From Dryocosmus kuriphilus (Eukaryota > Arthropoda > Insecta > Hymenoptera > Cynipidae), in the NCBI GenBank assembly GCA_038277395.1, contig CM076193.1:142217813-142281812 (forward strand): a DNA stretch of 64,000 nucleotides, read 5' to 3'. The notes under the pieces are model-generated. The model ran no database searches, was not told where the DNA came from, and worked only from the letters and a program-made list of their open reading frames with translations. Below, piece by piece: positions 33,943 to 45,400 of the stretch. The position numbers were made by a program, and so were the translations under genes. Within the stretch, counting starts at the first letter, position 1. Each line of letters starts with the position of its first letter.

Positions 33943-35358
33943 TGGGACGTTCTTTGTCAAACGGAACAGAACTGTGCCCAAAATTTATATGGATGGATTT
34001 TAGTCATCGATAGCTTAAAATGTTCCTTTTTGACCCCACTTTATGGGCTCGTGTGGCCTTTTAAAAATTTCAAAATGGCGGCCCAATATGGCGGCGAGAA
34101 ACCACGAAAAAATCGAAAGATCAAATCAAAAAGCTTGTAAAAAAAAGGATCATCGTTGCTTCCATTGATTAAGGTCGTAAACTGTTGCCAATTGACGTCC
34201 TCAAAAAATTGGTGTGGTAGGTTGATGAAATTCAATATGGCGGATCCAATATGGCGACTAAAATTTCGAAATCGTCAGATTGATGCAAAATTTGGTTTTC
34301 GGGGGGTTTTGAGGTCGCTGAACACGAATCCGATGTCAGATTTTCAAAAATCCAAATAGCGGATTCAATATGGCGGCTAAAACCTCAAAATCGTAAAAAT
34401 CTAACAAAAAGATCATCAGATTGATGTCAGATTTGGTTTGCGGAAATTTTCCAGGCTGCTGATCACGAGTATAAAATCAGGTTTGCAAAATTCAATAGGA
34501 TAGACCAAATTTTAAAAAATCATGGCATGCCGTCTCATGATTTTGTGATTTAGTATGAAATAAAATATGAACTAATAATATTAGCAACCAAATAAAACCT
34601 AGTATTTTATATTACTTGTTTTACCTGTTTCTATCAAATGAAAAAAATGTCCGTTTCAATTGAGAATGTTGATAAAAGCTTTAAAAGCTCTCTGCATCCG
34701 TTATTAGTCCATATTTTATTTCATACTGACATCAATCTGATGATCTTTTTATTAGATTTTTACGATTTTGAAGCTTTAGCCGCCATATTGAATCCGCGAT
34801 TTGGATTTTTGAAAATCTGACATCGGATTCGTGTTCAGCGACTCCAAAAATCCCCGTACATGTTCCACCAAGACAATTCAGTTCATTGTTTCTTAACCTA
34901 GCTGGATTTTCAGGGTCTCTCCGCGCCATATTGGATCCGCTATTGTGAATTTTAAAAATCTGACCTCGGATTCGTGTTCAGCGACCTCAAACACCCCCGA
35001 AAACCAAATTTTGCATCAATCTGACGATTTCGAAATTTTAGTCGCCATATTGGATCCGCCATATTGAATTTCATCAACCTACCACACCAAGTTTTTGAGG
35101 ACGTCAATTGGCAACAGTTTACGATCTAAGTCAATGGAATCGAACGATGATCCTTTCTTCTACAAGCTTTTTGATTTGACCTTTCAATTTTTTCGTGGTT
35201 TCTCGACGCCATATTGGTCCGCCATATTGAAATTTTCGAAAAGGCCACACGAGCCCATAAAGTGGGGTAAAAAAGGAACATTTTAAGCTATCGATGATTA
35301 AAATCCATCGATATAAATTTTGGGCACAGCTCTGTTCCGTTTGACAAAGAACGTCCCA
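33943..35358. mobile_element. Foldback element with 8-bp TSD, FB2 relative (FB5)
   Basis: It begins TGGGACGTTCTTTGTCAAAC and ends with its exact complement. It is flanked by the direct octamer AATGTAAA (33935-33942, 35359-35366). Arms of about 550-600 bp match with few mismatches (ACTGTGCCCAAAATTTATAT against its complement with one change, GGCTCGTGTGGCC, GAGGTCGCTGAACACGAATC) and include several ATATGGCGGC/AAAATGGCGG words. The centre lies near 34600. Open frames are by-products. The 8-bp duplication points to hAT-type mobilisation, and the arms share GTGGCCTTTT..AAATGG with FB2. Confidence 0.88.
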
Positions 35359-35366
35359 AATGTAAA

Positions 35367-36773
35367 ATTTAAAAATAAAATTGAACTTTTTAAATCTTAT
35401 ATGTTATAAAACTAAATTAAATTTGTAAAACGTTTAAAATTGAAAATATTTAAGCTGAATCCCTCTAGAATAAAACATAATCATTAATTATTGAATATTT
35501 ATTGAAATTGTAAGATTTTAGATTGAGTAGTTCGAATCTGTCAGGTTCAAATTGCGTATGATTATAGATTCAAAAATCTAAGTCAAATTATGTGTCTGTG
35601 GAATGGAATAGTTCGAATTGAACAACTGCAAATTTAAATTTTGAAACACTTGAATCTATAAAAGATTATCGATTTAACTTTAAAAGCGACCTAAATTGAA
35701 AAATCTTTAGTTCAAGTCGCTTCAAATCTAAATAATTAAAAATTTTTATTGTAAAAACTAGACAAATTTAACATTTTCAAACCTTACAAATGAAAAAGTT
35801 TTTTGTATGAGGTTTATTTAGCGTCGCATACTTTGAGGCTATAAAAATTAAATTTTTTCAATTTTGTACCCATTTTTTAGTGAAAATTATCAAACGCCAA
35901 GTGCGTAAAATTAAAGATTAAACTTGAGCTACTCTGTATTAGAAAAAAAATTCAATATTGAAAAACTATTAAATATATGAAAACTTTTGAATTGGAACTG
36001 GAAGAATTTGGAAAATATATTGATGGAATAGAATTTGAATGATTTCTATTTGGGAAAATTCATTACTGACATTTCAATTCTCGTATCATTGAAGCATATT
36101 TAATTGGAAATAAAAATTTGTCAATTTGCAATGTGAAACTTTTATACAAAAAATAATTTTAAACGTTAAACATTCGAAAATAGATAATTTCAATATTCTC
36201 GTAATATGAAATTTGGTCAATTTTAAAACAGAACAATTGCAATTTATGATATTTTTATATTTTTGAAAATTCGAGAACAAAAATTGTATTCCTCCAAATG
36301 GCAATAATTAGAACATTTTTATTATTTCCTAGGAACAGAAATACATATTTTTTGCATAGCTAAAAATACAGTTGAATAACTGATAAAAAATTAATGAAAC
36401 TTGTAAACAAAGAGAAGATAAGAGGTCTGAGATTGAAAGGAGCTCAAATCGGTAACACCAGACATTTCTATTTCCGATACCAGTTAACCAGAAACCTACA
36501 TACCACTTACAGCTTCATCTCTCATTTTTTTCTGCAAAAATCTTATCTAATCTCCTTTAATTGGATTATCAAGCAAGTCACGTTTACGGGTATATTTATC
36601 TGCAGATGATGTACGTCACTCTTCAAGACTTTCCTTTGTATTGAGCATGAATGGCCTCAAGGATTTACTCCTTGTACACTCCACCTCAAAATACAAGTTT
36701 TATAATAAGTTATAAATTTGAGGGAAATATGCTCACAATTAACTATACGTTTTTAAAGAGGAACGAATAACTA
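35367..36773. other. AT-rich sequence, no gene supported
   Basis: The first 700 bp continue the cryptic A/T repeat that FB5 interrupted. 36390-36610 has a 71-codon plus frame (KLVNKEKIRGLRLKGAQIG) of mixed composition without recognised domain. The last two bases are the TA target of the Tc1-like element. Confidence 0.4.
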
Positions 36774-38003
36774 CCGTCTGTTTAACAAAAAAGGAATCGC
36801 GATTATTCGTAAACTATAAAAGATATTTAATTTCTCTTTTTTTAAAAAGTTAAATGTCACTAAAAGGGCTACAAGGAGAATATTTGTTAGTTTAAGTATC
36901 GCTCGAACTGTCGTAGAGAGCACACGAAAATCGAAATGTCTGTTGCGTACGCGAAAAGGTTTGAAGCTGTCTTCTTGTGCTCACATCCGCTGGGTTCAAA
37001 AATGAAGCAAGCTACATGTGCAAAATATATAAAAAAGTCGAAAAAGTTTGTGCAAAAGTGGGTGCAACGTTTTACAGACACAAAATGTGTCGATGATTTG
37101 CCTGGAAGAGGCAGTTCTGGAGGAACGACGCCAAAGGAGGACAAAGTCATCGTCCAGTTGTTTACGCGTATCTCCACTCTAAAATTGCGTCAAGCTAAGG
37201 ATAGACCAAAAAAGGGGCTAGAACTCAGCATTAACACCATTCGAGACCGTTTGGACAAGACTGGAGTACAGTACCGTACGACGACACAAAAACCCCTGCT
37301 TTCGGAAACCCAGATGACTAAGCGCAAGGCGCGGGCTGCAGAAAATATTGACCGTGACTGGTCAAATGTTGTGTTTTCTGATGAGGTGTCATTCTGGGCA
37401 TGGGTTTCCGTAAAACATTCCTGGTCTACCGCTAATGAGCGTTTCTTCCAGCGAACCGTAAAACACCCCATAAGAATTCATGTTTGGGGATGTTCTTCTA
37501 AGGGTGGTTTTGGTTGTTTGGATCTTTTTACGGAGAATTAGAATGCTCAAAAAGTGTTCCAAATTTATCAGTGTGGTCTTTTGAAATCAGTGAAGAAATT
37601 CATTGGAGCTCACAGCGTCGCAGTCGCCTCTGCACCTTGTGAAAACTGGAAAATGGTGTCCGAGACAATGGATTGGCCTTCACAGTCTCCCGATGCCAAC
37701 CCCATTAAGAATGTTTTGACAGTCGTGAAGAGAAAGCTTGCAGGGAAGCGGGTGTTCACCCTGAAACAGCTCTCTCTTCATAGTAGAGAAATATGGAGGT
37801 CACTTCCCATTGAATGTGCCGAATCCCTTGTCGAGATCATGCCTAGGAGGTGCCAAGCTATTTTGGACAGTGATGGAGATTGGAAGACGTATTATGTAAC
37901 TTCGCCGTAGCCCTTTTAGTGATCTTTAATTTAAAAAAAAGAGAAATCCAATATTTTTTATGGTTTACGAATAATCGCAATTTCCTTTTTGTTGAACAGA
38001 CTG
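36774..38003 (+). mobile_element. Complete but inactive Tc1-like transposon
   Basis: TIRs of about 100 bp start CCGTCTGTTTAACAAAAAAG on the left and, in reverse complement, CAGTCTGTTCAACAAAAAGG on the right. They continue through ATTCGTAAAC and CACTAAAAGGGCTAC to the gene's borders. TA flanks both ends (36772-36773, 38004-38005). Total length about 1,230 bp with a single transposase gene, the normal Tc1/mariner layout. Confidence 0.92.
36936..37910 (+). pseudogene. Tc1-like transposase, inactivated
   Basis: The encoded family binds the TIRs through paired helix-turn-helix domains and cuts and pastes at TA using a DD34E catalytic triad. Here about 324 codons run in one frame, broken by one in-frame TAG (37539-37541). 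The N-terminal HTH region (residues about 1-55) is followed by a PGRGSSGG linker, a second HTH around residues 75-110, and the first catalytic block VVFSDEVSFW with Asp at 37380-37382. The second Asp block, normally QQDNAPxH, reads VASAPCENW (Ala at 37626-37628). The third, normally SPDLNPIEN, reads SPDANPIKN with Lys (37707-37709) for the catalytic Glu. Only 27 residues separate these positions instead of 34. Stop, two lost catalytic residues and a small deletion make it dead. Confidence 0.92.
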
Positions 38004-41000
38004 TAATTTAAAAAAATATATATTCAGAAAAAAGATTAATTTTTCTTAAAAAGTAAAATTATTGCAGGAATTATTGTACTTAGAAGAATAACTGAAAAAT
38101 TCCTAAATAAAAAATTATATCAATTTCTTATTGTTTTCTACAGTGCCCTCAGATTTTTATTTTAAAATTCGATAGGTTTTTTCTCGTCGATTTTACAAAT
38201 CATTGTAAAGATTTGATTAGTTTTGAGACTGACTGCACAGGGTGCGCGCCCTTAAGCGAGAAAGACAATACTGTGTAATGCTAATTGTAAGAACTGAAAT
38301 ATAAACTTTATAAATTCAATAATTATTATTATTAGGGTTGTCTTTAGGTCCCAGACCCTGAAGAGTTTATCGGGTCGTTCTCTGATCGATCTGCTGCTAT
38401 AAATACTAAAGTGTCCTTCCTTTATAGGTCCGTTCAAAAATAATTATCGATTGTATCGTAAGCAGTTGCGGTGAAGTTACTCTATTCCTTTAGAAGAATG
38501 GGTAATTGGAATTGAAGTGCTCGTAAGAAAAAAAAAAAGAAAGAAAAGAAAGAAAGAAAGGCCGACTTGACAATCGACAATAGCCAATCGCAATTGTTTG
38601 CCTCGAGATTGAAATGCTTTGAGTCCGAGAAAAGAATTTCCACCTGGGGCGAACAGAGACAGCAATAATTCACGAAGTTTACTGGGATTCAACCCTCTTT
38701 GCAGCTCGAGAGAAAATTACCTGAATCAGAGTCGTAATTAAGTTATCAGGTCGCGGATAGTAAATGTCAGGATAGAGTGAATCGAATATTAAATAGGAAA
38801 TACATAGTAGAGTAAGAAGGCTTCTAAATAAGAGAGTAAATGGAATATATATATATATAGAAATTTGATAGGAAAAGAAGGAACTAATAAGTAATAAATT
38901 TTGTGTAAGTTATTAAAAAAGTTGTTAGATTTTAGTACAAAAATCATTAATAAATTACTATACAGTTTGCATGGCTTAAAGAAAGTTTATTTAATCACTC
39001 ATCTTCTTTCATTTGGTTAAAAAGATTTTCTTCTGGACAGAAAAATTCTGGTAAAATCACCATAAAATGTTAGCAAATAGCAATTATAATATGAAATATG
39101 AATAATGAAAGAATAATATTAGACCATTTATGTTCTAAAGTTTGAACAGTTATATTTTGAAGAACTTATTGTATTATTATTCATTTTGATTTTAGATGTT
39201 ATTATAAAATAAAACAAATAAGCAAACACCCCTAATCTTACGAATAGTGATTAGAACCCTCATTTTGTGGAAAATTGGAATTAAAATAAGGCTAGTGTCT
39301 AGTCGCTCCAAAAAATTGGGGAAAAATTGTCGGATCGACTAGTACTTATGAACGATATTTGACTACTCATCATCCCGAAGTTAAAATCAGTGGAAACTAC
39401 CCTTTATAAGGATTAAAAAAATCAAATCCTGAAATATTTTTAAATCGTCTTTACAAAAATATATAAATTTACAAATAAAATAATCAGAATTCAATAATTT
39501 TGAATTGAAAAGCTGTTCAAATGAAACCTTTTGTGTTCAGATCTTTTTTATCTACAATACATTTTTAGTAGAAAAATATTTTTGAAATATTCTTTAAAAA
39601 CTCATTATTTTCCATAATTTTATAACTACAAAATATATCACAGCTGTTTTTTTTTCCAAAAAAAAAATTTTAAGGCGTGCTAGGCTAGAGACTTTTTTTC
39701 TAATAACCAACTTATTATTGCTCTTCAATACTAAAAACTGCACCTATGTACAAAAAATTCTTCATATTTCTTTAGTGCATAGGTAAAATGTTATGAATTT
39801 TCAAAATTTTGATTTTTCGAATCCAAAAATCGAACAGAAGACACCATACTTTTTTACTTCTTTTACGATTTCATTGAAACGACTTGAAACCAAAGCCACG
39901 GACACCAAAAATTGTTTTCTTGATTTTGTATCTGCAATGTCTTACAACTAGTTTCGGATAAAGAACAAAATCTTCGCCGGTGCCGTTTTTGAGAGGATCC
40001 AATTTGAATTTTAAAAACTCGAAATTTACAATTTTTTTCGAAAATGGAACAAGATATCAAGAGAGACAAATTATTCTTTGGAGAAATTGTTAAGAGGTAA
40101 AAATAGATTTTTCAGTTTTATACGAGAAAACAAAATTAGAAGAGATAAATGCTATGATTCGAATAATTATCTAAAGATATTTTTATATTCCAAAGATGTT
40201 ATCGGCTTATAATAAATACTTTTTAATGTTAAAAAACATGGTGATATGAACACATTCCTAACTTTGCAACTTAAAATAATTATATCGAGACCCAGGAATA
40301 AGAAAATAAGAAACTTATAATGGAATCCAAAAATGAAGTTAAAAAAGAAGGAATTCTAGATTGAAAGTTAATAAGGGGTGTTTCTTGTAGCAATTTTCTC
40401 AAGAACAATTCTGCACTCTTGATTTTTATTCACATCTTGCTTCATTTTTTGGGGAAAAGTGGAAATTTTGTTTCGAAAATAGTTGTAAGACATCTCAGAT
40501 ATAAAATCAAGAAAAACATTCTTAGTGTTCGCACCTTTGGGTTGACGGCATTTCAACGGAGGCGTTATTTCGATTGCAAACCTAAAACTTGTTTTGCTCG
40601 GTATTTCCACTCTTCTAAAACACATTCTATTCTAAAACATATCCTACGCTAAACTCAAATGTTCTAAATTATAATTTTAAATTAATTCCTTCTTTAAACT
40701 TGGGCATCCACCCTTCAAATTTGTGTAATTATTGAAGAAATGTCCTGTTTTTATAATTCTAAACTAACATTAATTTTAAAGCCCTATCAGAAGCGAATTA
40801 AAGCCAAAATAACGAAGTTTATTTTGCACACTCAAAAATTCTAAAGCGATTACTTTTCGAAAAAAAAACTAGGATTTAGGTTTAATCCAGGCTTAAAGAG
40901 ACGTTGAGTTTTCTTCCTTCCCTTAAGACATTTATGCCACTCTTTAGTAAAGGTTGCGGAAAAACCTTTTTTAACTAAAGAGGATTACGAGGGTTAAAAG

Positions 41001-42469
41001 AGTGCTAAAGAGTGAAAGAGAGAGGAAGAGAGAAGGAGAGAGAATTGAGTGGTTGATAAAGTGGTGTGAATGCTACACATATGCACATACGTATGTATAT
41101 CGAAGAAAATCGCGAGTTTCGAGAATTTGTCCCACTTTTAAATCTGGAACGTCCCTCGACACACGCGCTTAAAATGTGTCTGTATAAGGGATACAAAAAG
41201 TACGCGACAAAAGTGCGGGTACAAGTGGACCTTCTATTAAAGAAGGGAGGATTATCCCATTTACTCGAAACAAAGGTTGACAGAATCTCCAAACTCTGGT
41301 TTAAAGGAAAAATAAAATAAAAATATTTAATGAAGCCACACTCATTTCAGATTAGTCTCATTTAGAGTTAAATGAACACAAATTAAACAATTCATTCTTA
41401 AAAAAGTGCTCGGTCAATTCTTAATACTTTCGACGCAAAGAAGTTAATCAAAAATATTCAAATGTCAAATTTTCTTAACTACTTCTAGAAAAATAAATAA
41501 TATTTTTAAAACTGTAATTGCTCCTCTTATTTTCAATACAAGCTACATTCTTAATATCACGTTAAAATGAGCAAAACCTTTGCAGATATTTCATTCAAGA
41601 AAAAGTTTTTTTAACAGAAAGGGCTGCTTTGGAAGATAGTTTATTATTTCTTTTCAGATAAAAAAGAAAAAAAATTTCAAAGTTTATGCTTCTGGAGCCA
41701 AGAAAAAAGTAAAGTTTTTCTTTGATAGCTACACGGATGCAGTGAATGCCTCTCTTTCCGCTCACTCTCGTATCTTTTATCCCCTGTAATCCCCTTTAGC
41801 TAGTAACGACTTTTCTGGCCTTCTTATCGTACTTAGGGAGATTAAAACCTCGTACAGCTTCCTTTAGTACTAGAAGCAGGACAATAAAATGTCCACGTTC
41901 ACGAGGAAGTTTCGTCGCCTTTTGTGTCTCTTCAGCACGTGCATATAATGCAGCATAATAATAATGTATTATACATATATATTCACGTATACGAAAATTG
42001 TATATTCATGCATTGCATAAGCATCATATCGCATATCCGAGGTCTGGTACAAACTGGCTGAAACTTTTACAAGAACAGGCGAAGCTTCCCACGATACTCT
42101 TTTTAACGTTCACCTCTTGCTGAGTGCTACTCGGTTACTCACAAAGTGCATACTAAATGAGGAAGCGTCAAGAAATAAATTAAACTTCAGCGGCAAAAGT
42201 GTTTTTTTTTTTCACTGATCTTTAGAAGGGGATTTTGGTTTTCATGAGAAATCAGCTTTAAAGCTTTCCTCTGCTTTTTGTAGGTTTCCTTTATTTTATT
42301 CTCGTTCAGTAAAAGCATAATATTTAAGAATAACATAGTATTGATATTTCAAGGATGTAAACAGGATCATTGCATTATTTAAAATAAAAGGATATTTCTA
42401 TACTTTATTTAGTGCTTTTAAGAAAGGAAAGCGTCTTCATTTCATCTTCTTTACTTATTCTCTTTACCA
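38004..42469. other. Mostly unique sequence with microsatellites, no gene supported
   Basis: 38525-38561 is an (AAAG)n-like tract, 38846-38860 (TA)n, and 40990-41045 a GA-rich tract. A TATTTATAG box at about 38395 (minus) and AATAATAAT runs downstream might be an LTR or promoter, but no termini are found. 40368-40652 has opposing frames of no known family; 41066-41320 has an 84-codon plus frame (MNATHMHIRMYIEENREFRE) without a recognised domain. 41720-42130 is less AT-rich and unique, and could hold regulatory or exon sequence that I cannot define. Confidence 0.35.
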
Positions 42470-45400
42470 GGCTCTCTTCTCCGATACCCCTCGACACACT
42501 ACCCGCTTCTTCCTCCACTCCTTCCTAATTTTTCCTTTCCCGTCTCTGTCATCTCCCCCATGATAAACCCTCCTTTCTTGACCCTACACTTTTCCCATAC
42601 CCATCGTCCCACTTGTCCGTTTTTTGCTTGCCCTCATCACCTTTCGATCCCCTGCCCCGTAATCTCCCACTACAATCTCCTTCCCCTACCCCCATACTAC
42701 TCTGCCGCTCATTTTTTTTTGCTCAAACCTTCAAATACTCCTTATTTCCTACCCCACATGCAATATTTCTTTTTTCCTTTAACCCCTATACACACTGAGT
42801 CAAATACTAATGCCTACTCTCTAACTCTCCCCTCTGTCCATCGCTGTCATAATTCACTGTCCCCTGTCCTACAATCCTTCACAACGATACTTTCCGCTCT
42901 ACAATTACCCAACTTTAAATTTTACTCCCTTTTCCGCTCGAACCTCCAAACCTGCCAAATCCTTCCTTCTTAATCCTACAACTTTTCTCTTAACCATCTT
43001 TTCCTATACCCCTCTGTCCCTCGCGAATATCACTCGACACCCACTATACACTGTCCCGCAATCCCTCATTACAAACTTTTTCCCTCTACCCAGGTTACTT
43101 AACTTCTCATTCTCCTTTCCAGTAAAACCTTCAAATATGCTACCTCCTCCCTTTCTATCTCTACTCCTTTTCCCTTACCCAATCTACCCCCTTGCCCTCT
43201 GTACCTTTCGATCATCGACCACTATCCCTTGTCCCGCAATCCTCAACTATAATATTTTTTCTTCAAACCCCATGCCGTTCTGTCCCTCACTCCTTTCTGC
43301 GCTTAAACCACTAAACCTCCACTCTTCTAACCACTACCCCAATATCTTATGACCCAAAATCCCCTACTACAATCTCTTCCTCTCTGCCTTCACTTCCTCT
43401 GCCCCTTTAACCTCTCCACGTCACTTTACCCCTCATTTCCTTTTTCGCTCAAAGCTGCAACTCTATTACCCCACCTTACTCATCTCCAACATACTTTTAT
43501 TTTATTTCTTTATCCCTTATCCAGTATCCCAAATACTAATTCCTACTCTCCTCCTGCTCTTCTCTGATGACCGTCCTCACTATCACCTGTACAACAATCC
43601 CCTCCCTTCCTAATCCCACCCCTTCTTCCTTACTTGCTCTACCCCCTTGCCCTCTGTCCCTTTCGATCATCGACCACTATCCCTTGTCGCGCAATCCTCA
43701 ACTACAATATTTTTCTCTCAAACCTCATGCCGTTCTGCCCTTCACTCCTTTCTGTACTCAAACCACTAAACCTCCACTCTTCTGACCACTACTCCAATAT
43801 CCTAAGACCCAAAATCCCCTACTACACTCTCTTCCTCTCTAACTTCACTCCCTCTGCCCCTTTACCCCTCATTTCCTTTTTGCTCAAAGCTGCAACTCTC
43901 TATTACCCGACCTTACTCATCTCCTACATACTTTTATTTCATTTCTTCATCCCTTATCCACTATCCCAAATACTAATCCCTACTCGTCTTCTCTGAAGAT
44001 CTTCCTCACTATCTCCTGTACAACAATCCCCTCCCTTCCTAATCCTACTCCTTTTCCATTATCCAATCTACCCCATTGCCCTCTGTCCCTTTCGATCATC
44101 GACCGCTATCCCTTGTCGCGCAATCCTCAACTACAATATTTTTCTCTCAAACCTCATGCCGTTCTGTCCTTCACTCCTTTCTGTACTCAAACCACTAAAC
44201 CTCTACTCTTCTGACCACTACTCCAATATCCTAAGACCCAAAATCCCCTACTACAATCTCTTCCTCTCTAACTTCACTCCCTCTGCCCCTTTACCCCTCT
44301 CCACGTCACTTTATCCCTCATTTCCTTTTTCGCTCAAAGCTGCAACTCTGTTACCCCACCTTAATCATCTCCTAGATACTTTTATTTCATTTCTTCATCC
44401 CTTATCCACTATCCCAAATAATAATCCCTACTCTCCTCCTCTTCCACTCTGACGATCGTCATCACTATCTCCTGTACAACAATCCCCTCCCTTCCTAATC
44501 TTACTCCTTTTTCATTACCCAATCTACCCCATTGCCCTATGTCCCTTTCGATCATCGACCACTCTCCCTTGTCGCGCAATCCTCAACTACAATATTTTCC
44601 TCTCAAACCTCATGCCCTTCTGCCCTTCACTTCTTTCTGTACTCAAACCACTAAACCTCCACTCTTCTGACCACTACTCCAATATCCTATGACCCAAAAT
44701 CCCCTACTACAATCTCTTCCTCTCTTCCTTCATTCCCTCTGCCCCTTTACCACTCTCCACGTCACTTTACCCCTCATTTCCTTTTTCGCTCAAAGCTGCA
44801 ACTCTGTAACCCCACCTTAATCATCTCCTAGATACTTTTATTTCATTTCTTCATCCCTTATCCACTATCCCAAATACTAATCCCTACTCTCCTCCTCTTC
44901 CACTCTGACGATCGTCCTCACTATCTCCTGTACAACAATCCCCTCCCTTCTTAATCCTACTCCTTTTCCATTACCCAGTCTACCCCATTGCCCTCTGTCC
45001 CTTTCGATCATCGACCACTGTCCCTTGTCGCACAATCCTCAACTACAATATTTTTCTCTCAAACCTCATGCCGTTCTGTCCTTCACTCCTTTCTGTACTC
45101 AAACCACTAAACCTCTACTCTTCTGACCACTACTCCAATATCCTAAGACCCAAAATCCCCTACTACAATCTCTTCCTCTCTAACTTCACTCCCTCTGCCC
45201 CTTTACCCCTCTCCACGTCACTTTATCCCTCATTTCCTTTTTCGCTCAAAGCTGCAACTCTGTTACCCCACCTGAATCATCTCCTAGATACTTTTATTTC
45301 ATTTCTTCATCCCTTATCCACTATCCCAAATAATAATCCCTACTCTCCTCCTCTTCCACTCTGACGATCGTCATCACTATCTCCTGTACAACAATCCCCT

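Noticed and set aside
34041..35286. Several 60-91-codon frames on both strands
   Set aside because: They mirror each other because they sit in the inverted arms of FB5.
38230..38480. Possible solo LTR or promoter (TATTTATAG on the minus strand, A/T-rich polyadenylation-like words)
   Set aside because: No TG...CA termini, target duplication or partner LTR could be found.
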